This document shows, in pieces, positions 27,692-36,092 of a DNA stretch of 64,000 bases. Under the pieces are notes generated by a model. It did no database searches, was not told the DNA's origin, and saw only the letters and a list, made by a program, of their open reading frames with translations. Location: contig NZ_JAAIYO010000013.1 in assembly GCF_014930455.1 (NCBI RefSeq), positions 62,001-126,000 of the forward strand, written 5' to 3'. The stretch comes from Corallococcus soli (GTDB taxonomy: Bacteria > Myxococcota > Myxococcia > Myxococcales > Myxococcaceae). Within the stretch, counting starts at the first letter, position 1. The number at the start of each line of letters is the position of its first letter. Made by a program: the position numbers and the translations under genes.

Positions 27692-29020
27692 ATGGATTTC
27701 ATCTGTATCGGCGTCTCGCATCGCACCGCCCCGCTGGGCATCCGGGAGCGGCTGGCATTGCCCGAAGCCCGGCAGACAGAGCTGTTGCAGCGGCTGGCGC
27801 AGGCGCCGGTGGAGGCGCTCTGGGTGTCCACCTGCAACCGCGTGGAGGTGTACCTGGCGGCGCCCACTGCGGAGCAGGCGCGGGAGCGCGCGCGTGAGGC
27901 GTTGCGCTCCCTGGGGGGCGAGGAGGCGCTGGAGCACCTCTACGAACACCAGGGCGAGGCGGCGCTCGTGCACCTGTTCCGCGTGGCCTCCAGCCTGGAC
28001 TCCATGGTGCTGGGCGAAGCCCAGATATTGGGGCAGGTGAAGGACGCCTTCGAGCGGGGCCAGGGCGCGGGCGCGGTGCGCGGGGAGCTGACGCGCGCGT
28101 GCGCGGCGGCGTTCGGCTGCGCCAAGCGCGTGCGCACGGAGACGGCCGTGGGGCGCGCGGCCACGTCCATGGCGTCCGCGGCCGTGCAGCTGGCGAGCAA
28201 GGTGTTCGACGGGCTCAAGGACAAGACGGTGCTGGTGGTGGGCGCGGGGGAGATGGGCGAGCTCGCGGCGCGGCACCTGATGAACGCGGGCGCGGGCAAG
28301 CTCATCGTGACCAACCGCACGCTGGCGCGCGCGGGGGCCCTGGTGGCGCAGGTGGGCGGCGTCGCCCGGCCCTTCGAGGAGCTCTTCACGCTGCTGCTGT
28401 CCGCGGACGTGGTGGTGACGAGCACCGCGTCGCCGGTGCCGCTGTTCACCCGGGAGAACGTGGGCGCGCTGGGCAAGGCCCGCCGGGGCCGGCCGCTGTT
28501 CCTGGTGGACCTGGCGGTGCCGCGCGACGTGGACCCGGCGGTGGGCACGCTGGACTGGGTGCACGCGTACGACGTGGACGACATCCAGAAGTTCGTCGCG
28601 GACAACGCCGCCCAGCGCGCGGAAGAGGCGCACAAGGCGGGCGGACTGGTGGCGCAGGAGGTCGCCCGCTTCGCCCGGGAGCGCGCGCTGCGCGAAGGCA
28701 TGCCGGTGCTGGCGCGGCTGCGGCAGCGCGCGGAGGCCATCGCGCGCGCGGAGGTGGAGCGCACGCTGCTGGGATTGGGCGACGGGCTGTCCGACAAGCA
28801 GCGCAAGAGCATTGAAGCCATGGGGCGCGCCATCGTGAACAAGCTGTTGCATGAGCCCACCGCGCGGCTGCGCGCCGTGGGGCCGCAGGGAGAGGGCAAC
28901 CGCCTGGCGGGCGCCGCCGCGGAGCTGTTCGGCCTGACGGAGGAGGAGGCCGCCGCCATCGCGCCGGAGCCGGAGGCCGTGCCGCTGGCGAACGTGGTGG
29001 CCACCGGGAGCCGGCGATGA
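27692..29020 (+). CDS. hemA: Glutamyl-tRNA reductase
   Basis: First enzyme of the C5 tetrapyrrole pathway; reduces glutamyl-tRNA to glutamate-1-semialdehyde with NADPH. The 442-residue protein has [15 protein letters not shown] at the N-terminus, the catalytic Cys in [10 protein letters not shown] near residue 50, the [18 protein letters not shown] signature, an NADPH-binding [15 protein letters not shown] and a C-terminal dimerization helix. The ATG is two bases after the preceding stop. Its stop overlaps the hemC ATG. Confidence 0.97.
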   Translation: MDFICIGVSHRTAPLGIRERLALPEARQTELLQRLAQAPVEALWVSTCNRVEVYLAAPTAEQARERAREALRSLGGEEALEHLYEHQGEAALVHLFRVASSLDSMVLGEAQILGQVKDAFERGQGAGAVRGELTRACAAAFGCAKRVRTETAVGRAATSMASAAVQLASKVFDGLKDKTVLVVGAGEMGELAARHLMNAGAGKLIVTNRTLARAGALVAQVGGVARPFEELFTLLLSADVVVTSTASPVPLFTRENVGALGKARRGRPLFLVDLAVPRDVDPAVGTLDWVHAYDVDDIQKFVADNAAQRAEEAHKAGGLVAQEVARFARERALREGMPVLARLRQRAEAIARAEVERTLLGLGDGLSDKQRKSIEAMGRAIVNKLLHEPTARLRAVGPQGEGNRLAGAAAELFGLTEEEAAAIAPEPEAVPLANVVATGSRR

Positions 29021-29958
29021 AGGCCGTGCGGATCGCGACGCGGCAGAGCCCGCTGGCGCTCTGGCAGGCGCGCCACGTGGCGGCGCTGCTCACCCGGCAC
29101 AACCCGGGCCTGGAGGTGTCGCTGGTGGAGATGACCACCGAGGGCGACCGCTTCCTGTCCGCGCCCCTGTCCGCCGTCGGGGGCAAGGGGCTGTTCGTGA
29201 AGGAGATTGAGCAGGCCCTGCTCGACGGCCGCGCGGACGTGGCGGTGCACAGCCTCAAGGACATGACGTCGGTGTTCCCGGACGGTCTGATATTGGCGGC
29301 GGTGCCTGCGCGCGAGGATCCGCGCGACGCGTTCTGCAGCCCGGACGGGCACACGCTGGAGCTGCTGCCGCCGGGCGCGAAGGTGGGCACGTCGTCCCTG
29401 CGCCGCAGCTGCATCCTGCGCTCGCGCCGCCCGGACCTGGAGATCGTCTCCCTGCGCGGCAACGTGCAGTCGCGGCTCCAGAAGACGCGCGACCTGGGAC
29501 TCGCGGGGGCGATGCTCGCCGCGGCGGGCCTCAAGCGCCTGGGTCTGGAGCACCACATCACGCAGGTGGTGCCCGTGGCGGACAGCCTGCCCGCGGTGGG
29601 GCAGGGCGTGCTGGCCATCCAGTGCCGCGGCGAGGACGCGGACCTGCGCGCGCTGCTCGCGCCCCTGGAGGACCTCACCACGCGCGGCGCGGTGCGGGCC
29701 GAGCGCGCCTTCCTGGCGAAGCTGGAGGGCGGCTGCTCCGTGCCCCTGGCGGGCCATGCCACGGTGGTGGACGGCCAGGTGCACCTGCGCGGCCTGGTGG
29801 GCCGTCCGGACGGCACGCACGTCGTGCGCGGCGAGGTGCGGGGCCCCGTGCCGGAGGCGGAGCGGCTGGGGGAGGCGCTCGCGGACGAGCTGCTGTCACG
29901 CGGCGCGGGTGACATCCTGCGCGATTTCGGCCGACGCGACGGCGCGTCCCGCGCCTAG
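29017..29958 (+). CDS. hemC: Porphobilinogen deaminase (hydroxymethylbilane synthase)
   Basis: Condenses four porphobilinogen units into hydroxymethylbilane. The 313-residue protein starts with [13 protein letters not shown]; the catalytic Asp is in VHSLKDMT, and the Cys that holds the dipyrromethane cofactor is in [13 protein letters not shown]. It is coupled to hemA by an ATGA overlap. The hemB step is not in this window. Confidence 0.97.
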   Translation: MKAVRIATRQSPLALWQARHVAALLTRHNPGLEVSLVEMTTEGDRFLSAPLSAVGGKGLFVKEIEQALLDGRADVAVHSLKDMTSVFPDGLILAAVPAREDPRDAFCSPDGHTLELLPPGAKVGTSSLRRSCILRSRRPDLEIVSLRGNVQSRLQKTRDLGLAGAMLAAAGLKRLGLEHHITQVVPVADSLPAVGQGVLAIQCRGEDADLRALLAPLEDLTTRGAVRAERAFLAKLEGGCSVPLAGHATVVDGQVHLRGLVGRPDGTHVVRGEVRGPVPEAERLGEALADELLSRGAGDILRDFGRRDGASRA

Positions 29959-29969
29959 AGTGCCGGCCC

Positions 29970-30731
29970 GTGGACCGGCGACTGGAAGGCATTCGAGTTT
30001 TGGTGACGCGCCCGCGTGAGCGGGCCGAGGAGCTGTGCTTCCTGCTGGAGGACGAAGGCGCGGACGTCTTCAGCCTTCCGCTGCTGGAATTGCGCCCCCC
30101 GGAGGACCCCCGGCCGCTCGCGTCCGCGGCCGAGCACGTGCAGCGCTACCACTGGGTGCTGTTCGCCAGCCCCTCCGCGGTGGAGGCATTCCTGGAGGCC
30201 CTGCGGCTGGCGGGCACCCTGGACCGGCTCGCGCGCGTGAAGCTGGCCGCGGTGGGGCCGCGCACCGCGAGGACGGTGGAGGCCTTTGGCCTGACGGTGG
30301 CCGCGGAGCCCTCCGAAGGCACGGGGGCGGCGCTGTTCACCGCCCTGAAGGACCTGCTCGGCCCCGACGACGACGTGCTCCTGCCGTCCGCGGAAGAGGG
30401 CCGGCGCGAGCTGGAGGACGGCCTGCGCGACCTGGGCGTGCGCGTCACGCGCGTGACGGCCTACCGCTCCACGCCCGCGCCGCTGCCGCCGGAGGCCCTG
30501 GCCCACCTGACGGAGGCGCCGCCGCAGGTGGTGCTCTTCGCCTCGCCGCGCACCGCGGAGGCCTTTCTGGAGGGGGCGGGCCGCGAACCGCTGGCGGCCG
30601 CGAAGGTGGTGGCCATTGGCCCCACCACGGCCACCGCGCTGGGGCAGCTGGGCATCGACGTGGCCACGGTCGCGGAGCGCCCCACGCCCGAAGCGCTCGT
30701 GGATGCCACCGTCCGCGCCGTTCACGGCTAG
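29970..30731 (+). CDS. hemD: Uroporphyrinogen-III synthase
   Basis: Closes and inverts ring D of hydroxymethylbilane to give uroporphyrinogen III. 253 residues, with the two-lobed weakly conserved HemD pattern: GIRVLVTRPRERAEEL at the start, HWVLFASPSAVEAF, then the second lobe VVLFASPRTAEAFLEG and VVAIGPTTATAL. The GTG start is 12 bases after hemC; TAGAGT (29956-29961), which includes the hemC stop, lies just ahead and no ribosome-binding site is seen. Confidence 0.93.
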   Translation: MDRRLEGIRVLVTRPRERAEELCFLLEDEGADVFSLPLLELRPPEDPRPLASAAEHVQRYHWVLFASPSAVEAFLEALRLAGTLDRLARVKLAAVGPRTARTVEAFGLTVAAEPSEGTGAALFTALKDLLGPDDDVLLPSAEEGRRELEDGLRDLGVRVTRVTAYRSTPAPLPPEALAHLTEAPPQVVLFASPRTAEAFLEGAGREPLAAAKVVAIGPTTATALGQLGIDVATVAERPTPEALVDATVRAVHG

Positions 30732-30802
30732 ACTGCCCGCCCGGTGACGCTCCGGGTGCCAGTCAGGTGCCCGCGCGCGCGTGACGCGAAGAGGTGCGGG
30801 TG

Positions 30803-32572
30803 ATGAAGCGTGGCTTGCAGCGGAGTGTCTTCCTGCTCGGACTGCTGGCGCTGGCCGCGACGGCGAGCGCGCAGGATCCTGTGGAGTACAAGTACCTGGA
30901 CCACTGGGTGCTCAACAACAGCCAGGATCCGTTCCCGTACTACCTGGATTCGACCAACGCGCAGCCGGGTGGCAACAGCCTGTCGTTGGTGGAAGACGCG
31001 GTGAAGAAGGCCTTCCAGGTCTGGCAGGACGCGGACTGCGCGTGGCCCGCCTTCACCTACAAGGGCCGCTCCACCACCGTCCCCATCCCCAACGTCGCCG
31101 ACCGGCTGGATGGTTTCAGCGTCTCCGCCATCTTCATCAACGACTCCACGAGCGCCAGCTACAAGGACGTGCTCAACGAGGGCGACAGCGTGTCGGAGAC
31201 GGTGGTGCTGTCGCACGCGGGCTACGTCTACCAGTGCGACATCTACCTCAACGACGTGGACTACAACTTCACGACGCTCAGCCCCACCCCGGCGAACTTC
31301 GTGGACCTGCAGACCGTGATGATGCGCGAGGTGGGCCACTGCCTGGGGCTCGCCAGCACGTACAGCGACGAGAATGCGGTGATGTATTTCAACCTGGGAC
31401 CGGGCTTCCAGCAGCGCACCCTGACGGCCTATGACCGGGGCGCCTTCTGCCAGCGCTATCCCCAGACAGGCGCCGTGGGCTCGCCGTGTGACAGCAATTC
31501 CTGCTCCGCGGGCCTCACCTGCGTCTCCACCCCGTCCACCACCAGCGGCGCGTCCCTGCGCATCTGCGCCAAGGCCTGCCCGGACGGCGTGCCTGGCTTC
31601 TGCCCCGACCCCTACGTGTGCCGCGCCTCCACCGTGGTCGCGGGCTCGTCGTTCGCCTGTCTTCCGGCGCTGGGGGGCGGGACGAAGGTCGGCAATCCCT
31701 GCACCAGTCCCAGCCAGTGCGGCGCGGCGGAGTCGCGCTGCCTCACGCCCTCCGACATCACCACCGGCTTCCCCAGTTGGAAGGAGGGCTACTGCACCGA
31801 GTCCTGCGTCTCCGGCGCGGACTGCCCCCGGGGGTCGACCTGCGCGGACGTGGGCGGCGCCGTCGGCAAGCGCTGTCTCAAGGACTGCCGTCCGGGAACG
31901 GGCGACTGTCGCAGCGGCTACACGTGCACCACCGTGGCCGAGGGCCGGGACGTGTGCGTCGCGGACTGCGCCACCAACAGTGACTGCGGCGGCAACTTCG
32001 CCTGCCGCTCCTGCGACCACGCCTGCATCAAGCAGCAGACCGGGAGCCGCAACGTGGGCGACCCCTGCACGCAGGACACCGAGTGCGGAACCAACCAGCA
32101 GTGCCTGAAGGTCAACGGCAACCCGCAGGGCGTCTGCGCGGAGCCGTGCTCGGTGGCCACGTGCACGTGCAGTCCCGGCAACACCTGCCGCCCCGCGGGC
32201 ACCGGCGGCGACCGCTTCTGCTTCCACGACTGCTCGGATGGCACCTGTGCCTCTCCGCTGCAGTGCGTGCCGTTCGCGGAAGGGACCGCCTGCCTCGCGC
32301 CCTGCCGCAACAGCCAGGACTGCCCCAACGGCCTGTACTGCGGCAACGGCGGCAAGTGCTACGACCCGTTCGCCCAGACGGATGGCGGCACCTGCGCCCT
32401 GTGCGGTGACGCGGGTGTCCCCCCGCCGCCGCCGCCCACGGATGGCGGGACGGGCGGCCCCGCGGACGGGCCGGATGGCTGCGGCTGCCAGGGCGCGCCC
32501 ACCTCCGCCGCGGCATTCCTCGCGGGGCTCGGGGTGTTGCTCCTGGCCACCCGAAAGAGGAGGAACGGTTGA
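30803..32572 (+). CDS. Degenerate metalloprotease-like surface protein with Cys-rich modules and MYXO-CTERM-like tail
   Basis: A 589-residue secreted protein. Its signal peptide (SVFLLGLLALAATASA) precedes a domain (about 25-220) that resembles the matrixin-like domains of the genes at 55899 and 56789. The zinc site reads MREVGHCLGLAS (near residue 173) instead of HExxHxxGxxH, so the first and third His are lost and peptidase activity is unlikely. Residues about 225-540 hold Cys-rich modules with GSPCDS, GNPCTS and GDPCTQ starts. The end (GCGCQG, hydrophobic stretch, RKRRNG) looks like a MYXO-CTERM sorting tail. A TAGACT box at 30729-30734 may drive it. Its TGA overlaps the next gene's TTG. 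Confidence 0.85.
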   Translation: MKRGLQRSVFLLGLLALAATASAQDPVEYKYLDHWVLNNSQDPFPYYLDSTNAQPGGNSLSLVEDAVKKAFQVWQDADCAWPAFTYKGRSTTVPIPNVADRLDGFSVSAIFINDSTSASYKDVLNEGDSVSETVVLSHAGYVYQCDIYLNDVDYNFTTLSPTPANFVDLQTVMMREVGHCLGLASTYSDENAVMYFNLGPGFQQRTLTAYDRGAFCQRYPQTGAVGSPCDSNSCSAGLTCVSTPSTTSGASLRICAKACPDGVPGFCPDPYVCRASTVVAGSSFACLPALGGGTKVGNPCTSPSQCGAAESRCLTPSDITTGFPSWKEGYCTESCVSGADCPRGSTCADVGGAVGKRCLKDCRPGTGDCRSGYTCTTVAEGRDVCVADCATNSDCGGNFACRSCDHACIKQQTGSRNVGDPCTQDTECGTNQQCLKVNGNPQGVCAEPCSVATCTCSPGNTCRPAGTGGDRFCFHDCSDGTCASPLQCVPFAEGTACLAPCRNSQDCPNGLYCGNGGKCYDPFAQTDGGTCALCGDAGVPPPPPPTDGGTGGPADGPDGCGCQGAPTSAAAFLAGLGVLLLATRKRRNG

Positions 32573-34410
32573 CCCAGGCATCCCCCCCCGGAAGCGGCGG
32601 CCCGTCCCGTAGCAGCACCGACTTCACCCTCGCCTTCCTGCTGGAGGCGATGGTGGCCCAGCGCCTGCTCACCCCGCAGCAGGCGCAGGAGGTGTTGGTG
32701 CGGGAGCCGGCGGCGCGCGCCCGCGTGCTCAAGACGCAGGGTGGGGCGGGCAAGGACGCCGCCCGCTACGACGTGTCGCCCGTGGAGCTCATCGCGGCCT
32801 TCCAGATCCCCGCGCCGGGCGGGCGGGGCGTGCTGGACGAGGACCGCGTCACGGAGGCTGCGGCGCGCGCGGCGGGGCTGGAGTACCGCAAGCTGGACCC
32901 GCTGAAGATGGACATGGCGCTGGCCACCCGCACGGTGTCCCGGCCCTACGCGCAGAAGCACGTGCTGCTGCCCCTGGAGCGCACCGAACAGGGGCGGCTG
33001 CGCGTGGCGGTGGCCAACCCCTTCGATCGGGAGCTGTTCGAAAGCTTCCACCGGCTCACCGGCGAGCCGGTGGAGCCGGTGCTGTCAGCGAAGGCGGACA
33101 TCCTCAAGTCCATCGCGGACATCTACGGCTTCAAGAAGACGCTGGCGCGCGCGGCGGACGACTTCGGCGGCACGCAGGCGCAGCCGATGAGCAACTTCGA
33201 GCAGCTGGTGTCGCTCAGCGGCACCCAGGAGCTGGAAGCCTCCGACAGGCCGGTGGTGCAGGCGGTGGACTACCTGCTGCGCTACGCGTTCGACAACCGC
33301 GCGTCGGACATCCACCTGGAGCCCAAGCGCGCCACCAGCGTGGTGCGGCTGCGCATCGACGGCGTGCTGCACCCCGTCTACACGCTGCCCGCGCAGGTGC
33401 ACGCGCCCATCGTGTCGCGCGTGAAGATGCTCTCGCGCATCGACATCTCCGAGAAGCGCCGCCCCCAGGACGGCCGCATCAAGACGGAGCGCGACGGCCG
33501 CGAGGTGGAGCTGCGCGTCTCCACGCTGCCCACCGCCTTCGGCGAGAAGGTGGTCATCCGCATCTTCGACCCGGAGACGCTGGTGCAGGACATCGCCCAG
33601 CTGGGCTTCGAGCCGGACGAGAAGGGCCACTTCGAGTCGTGGATCGACCAGCCCCACGGCCTCATCCTGGTGACGGGCCCCACGGGCAGCGGCAAGACGA
33701 CGACGCTCTACTCCGCGCTCAAGGCGGTGGCGGGCCCGGACGTCAACGTCACCACGATTGAAGACCCCATCGAAATGGTGTGGGACGCCTTCAACCAGGT
33801 GCAGGTGCAGCCCAAGGTGGGCCTGGACTTCGCCGGGGCCCTGCGCCACATCCTGCGCCAGGACCCGGACGTCATCATGGTGGGCGAAATCCGCGACGCG
33901 GAGACGGCGGAGAACGCGCTCCAGGCCGCGCTCACCGGCCACCTGGTGCTCTCCACGCTGCACACCAACGACGCGCTGGGCGCGGTGGCGCGCATGAAGG
34001 ACCTGGGCGTGCCCGCCTTCCTCCTGGCGCAGAGCCTGCTGGGCGTCATGGCCCAGCGCCTGCTCCGCCGCGTCTGCGTGCACTGCGCGGAGGAGGCGGT
34101 CCTCACGTCGGATGAGCTGCAGGCGCTCCAGGCGCCCCTGCCGCTGCTGCCGGGCGGGGTGCGGCTGCTGAAGGGCGCGGGGTGCGTGCGCTGCCGGGGC
34201 ACCGGCTACACGGGCCGCACCGGCGTCTTTGAAATCGTCTCCACCACGCACGAGGTGCGGGAGCTCATCGCCCAGGAGGCCCCGTACGAGCAGCTGGTGA
34301 AGGCCGCCCGCAAGAACGGCATGCGCACCCTGCGCGAGGCCGCCGTGCGCAAGCTGGCCCAGGGCCTCACCGCCTTCGACGAGGTGGTGCGGATGACGTC
34401 CGCCCTCTGA
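32569..34410 (+). CDS. GspE/PilB-family secretion or pilus ATPase
   Basis: A 613-residue cytoplasmic AAA-type secretion ATPase. The N-terminal region (about 15-170) is of the GspE/PilB N-domain type. The motor shows ASDIHLEP, Walker A GPTGSGKTTT, the Asp box IEDPIE, Walker B PDVIMVGEIRD, the His box LSTLHTND and a zinc site VCVHC with GCVRCRGTGY. It should power type II secretion or type IV pilus-like assembly. No other gsp or pil gene lies in the window, so it is an orphan here. The TTG start at 32569 has a strong gaggagg site and overlaps the preceding stop. Confidence 0.9.
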   Translation: MTQASPPGSGGPSRSSTDFTLAFLLEAMVAQRLLTPQQAQEVLVREPAARARVLKTQGGAGKDAARYDVSPVELIAAFQIPAPGGRGVLDEDRVTEAAARAAGLEYRKLDPLKMDMALATRTVSRPYAQKHVLLPLERTEQGRLRVAVANPFDRELFESFHRLTGEPVEPVLSAKADILKSIADIYGFKKTLARAADDFGGTQAQPMSNFEQLVSLSGTQELEASDRPVVQAVDYLLRYAFDNRASDIHLEPKRATSVVRLRIDGVLHPVYTLPAQVHAPIVSRVKMLSRIDISEKRRPQDGRIKTERDGREVELRVSTLPTAFGEKVVIRIFDPETLVQDIAQLGFEPDEKGHFESWIDQPHGLILVTGPTGSGKTTTLYSALKAVAGPDVNVTTIEDPIEMVWDAFNQVQVQPKVGLDFAGALRHILRQDPDVIMVGEIRDAETAENALQAALTGHLVLSTLHTNDALGAVARMKDLGVPAFLLAQSLLGVMAQRLLRRVCVHCAEEAVLTSDELQALQAPLPLLPGGVRLLKGAGCVRCRGTGYTGRTGVFEIVSTTHEVRELIAQEAPYEQLVKAARKNGMRTLREAAVRKLAQGLTAFDEVVRMTSAL

Positions 34411-34418
34411 AACACGAA

Positions 34419-34445
34419 GGGCCCGCCGTGATGCACGGCGGGCCC
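34419..34445. terminator. Bidirectional hairpin terminator
   Basis: gggcccgccgtg (34419-34430), loop atg, cacggcgggccc (34434-34445): a perfect 12-bp stem with a 3-base loop between convergent stop codons at 34410 and 34474. No long T-run on either strand. Confidence 0.65.
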
Positions 34446-34473
34446 CGGATGCGACACGACGGAAGGCCAGGGC

Positions 34474-36003
34474 CTAGAAGCGCGCCTGCAGCAGCGTGTT
34501 GAAGCCCAGCGCGTGCGGCTTCTCGAAGTTCGGCTGCGCGATGCCGGTGACGTCGTCCTCGAACGTCGTCCGGTTGGTGTCGTAGGTGTAATAGACCTCA
34601 CCCACGGCGGCCACGGACTCGGACAGGTCCCACCGGAACGTCGCCTTCGCGGAGAGGATGGGCTCCGCCTCGCACACGCCGCTGCCGCAGGTGCTGGGCA
34701 GGATGCTCAGCTGGTTGGCGTCACGCACCACGACGGTGCGCGTGCCGCTGATGCCCAGCGGCGGGTTGCTGCCGCCAATGAGCGGCTGCGGGCTGCGGAA
34801 GGACGCCGGCTGCTGCACGCCCAGGATGAAGCCCGGCGTCAGGTGCAGGTCCGGCAGGTGGTAGTCCGCGCCCACCGCGACGAACATCTCCGGCTTCAGC
34901 TCCGTGCCCGTGGGGAAGTCCTGGAACGGCGGGAAGCCCGGCACGTCGAACTGGATGAAGGACAGGCTGCGGTAGAGCGCCAGCACGTTGAAGCGCAGCA
35001 GGTTGAACTTCGCGCGGCCCTGCAGCGCGAGCGCCGTGGCGCCCTGGGGCTTGGTGGCGCCGAACGTGTCCGGGTCCTGCAGCGTCTGCGTCAGGTAGCT
35101 GCCCTCCAGCGACACGGAGTAGGACAGGCCACCCGGGTACTGCTCCGGCGCGAAGAAGCGCTGGTAGATTTCCGGGTCGTTCTTGTAGAGCCGGAAGTCG
35201 ATGCTCGTCCCGACGGGGACACCCACGTGGTAGACGATCTGCCCGGACACGCCCGCGGCGTTGACGCTCGCCTCGATGCCCTGGTTGGCCAGGCCCGGGA
35301 CGATGCCCTTCTGGAAGAAGCCGCCACCGGCCTCCACGCGCAGCGTCTCCAGGATGTCCCAGCCGGCGCCGCCCATCACGCCGTAGAGCGTCTCCTGCTC
35401 CAGCACCAGGTCGTTGAGCACCAGCGCCGTCTTGCCGCCCAGGTACGCGTACCAGGTGTCGCGGGTGAGCTGGAGCTTGGCGCCCGGCACGCCCGCCGCG
35501 GCGGCGCGGTTGGTGAAGATGGGGCTGCCGCCCCAGGAGATGCGGTACGCGTAGCCCAGACGGAAGCGGTCCGCGGACACCGGGAAGCCGGTGAGCGACA
35601 GGCCTTCCTTCTCACCCCAGCCGGGCGGCTGGTAGTTCAGGCGCACGTAGCTGGAGTTGTCGAGGATGTCGACGCCGCCAGAGGGCCGCTCCAGCACCAG
35701 CAGCGTGAGGGCCGCCTCGGTGGTGAGGCCCTCGAAGAACGCCGGCATGCGCTTGTAGAGCACGATGTTCGACAGCGACTCGAACCCGGAGAACTTGGTG
35801 TTGAAGTTGTCGTAGAACTGCGTGTTCTGGTTGCCCGCGCCAAACCGCGCGTTCGGGCTGTTGGGCGTGGTTTCACCCGCGCCCGCGAGCACGTTGTCGT
35901 CCGCGAAGACGAACGACAAACGGGTGTCCACGAAGTCCCCGGCCCATGCGGGCGCGGAAAGAGCTGTCAGGCCCGTCAGGGCCAGCGTCTGCAACGTTTT
36001 CAA
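34474..36003 (-). CDS. Probable outer-membrane beta-barrel protein
   Basis: A 509-residue exported protein of no family I recognise. The start is a TTG at 36003 with tggaggga just upstream, giving a clean signal peptide (KTLQTLALTGLTALSAPAWA). The mature part has alternating beta-strand patterns (DTRLSFVFADDNVL, YSVSLEGSYLTQTL, FRWDLSESVAAVGEVYYTY) and ends in LLQARF; the terminal Phe is the usual mark of outer-membrane barrels. It is the last gene of a minus-strand surface operon; a small hairpin (36018-36036) precedes it. Confidence 0.75.
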   Translation of the reverse strand: MKTLQTLALTGLTALSAPAWAGDFVDTRLSFVFADDNVLAGAGETTPNSPNARFGAGNQNTQFYDNFNTKFSGFESLSNIVLYKRMPAFFEGLTTEAALTLLVLERPSGGVDILDNSSYVRLNYQPPGWGEKEGLSLTGFPVSADRFRLGYAYRISWGGSPIFTNRAAAAGVPGAKLQLTRDTWYAYLGGKTALVLNDLVLEQETLYGVMGGAGWDILETLRVEAGGGFFQKGIVPGLANQGIEASVNAAGVSGQIVYHVGVPVGTSIDFRLYKNDPEIYQRFFAPEQYPGGLSYSVSLEGSYLTQTLQDPDTFGATKPQGATALALQGRAKFNLLRFNVLALYRSLSFIQFDVPGFPPFQDFPTGTELKPEMFVAVGADYHLPDLHLTPGFILGVQQPASFRSPQPLIGGSNPPLGISGTRTVVVRDANQLSILPSTCGSGVCEAEPILSAKATFRWDLSESVAAVGEVYYTYDTNRTTFEDDVTGIAQPNFEKPHALGFNTLLQARF

Positions 36004-36017
36004 TGTCCCTCCAGGAA

Positions 36018-36036
36018 GCGGTCCGGGGGAGACCGC
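36018..36036. terminator. Small hairpin in the leader of the barrel gene
   Basis: gcggtc (36018-36023) and gaccgc (36031-36036) with a 7-base loop, between the lipoprotein stop and the barrel start. It could attenuate read-through or be incidental. Confidence 0.3.
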
Positions 36037-36092
36037 TCCTCCCTGCGCCCCGGCATCCACCGGGGCGCGATGCGACTTTTAAAAGTGAAAGA

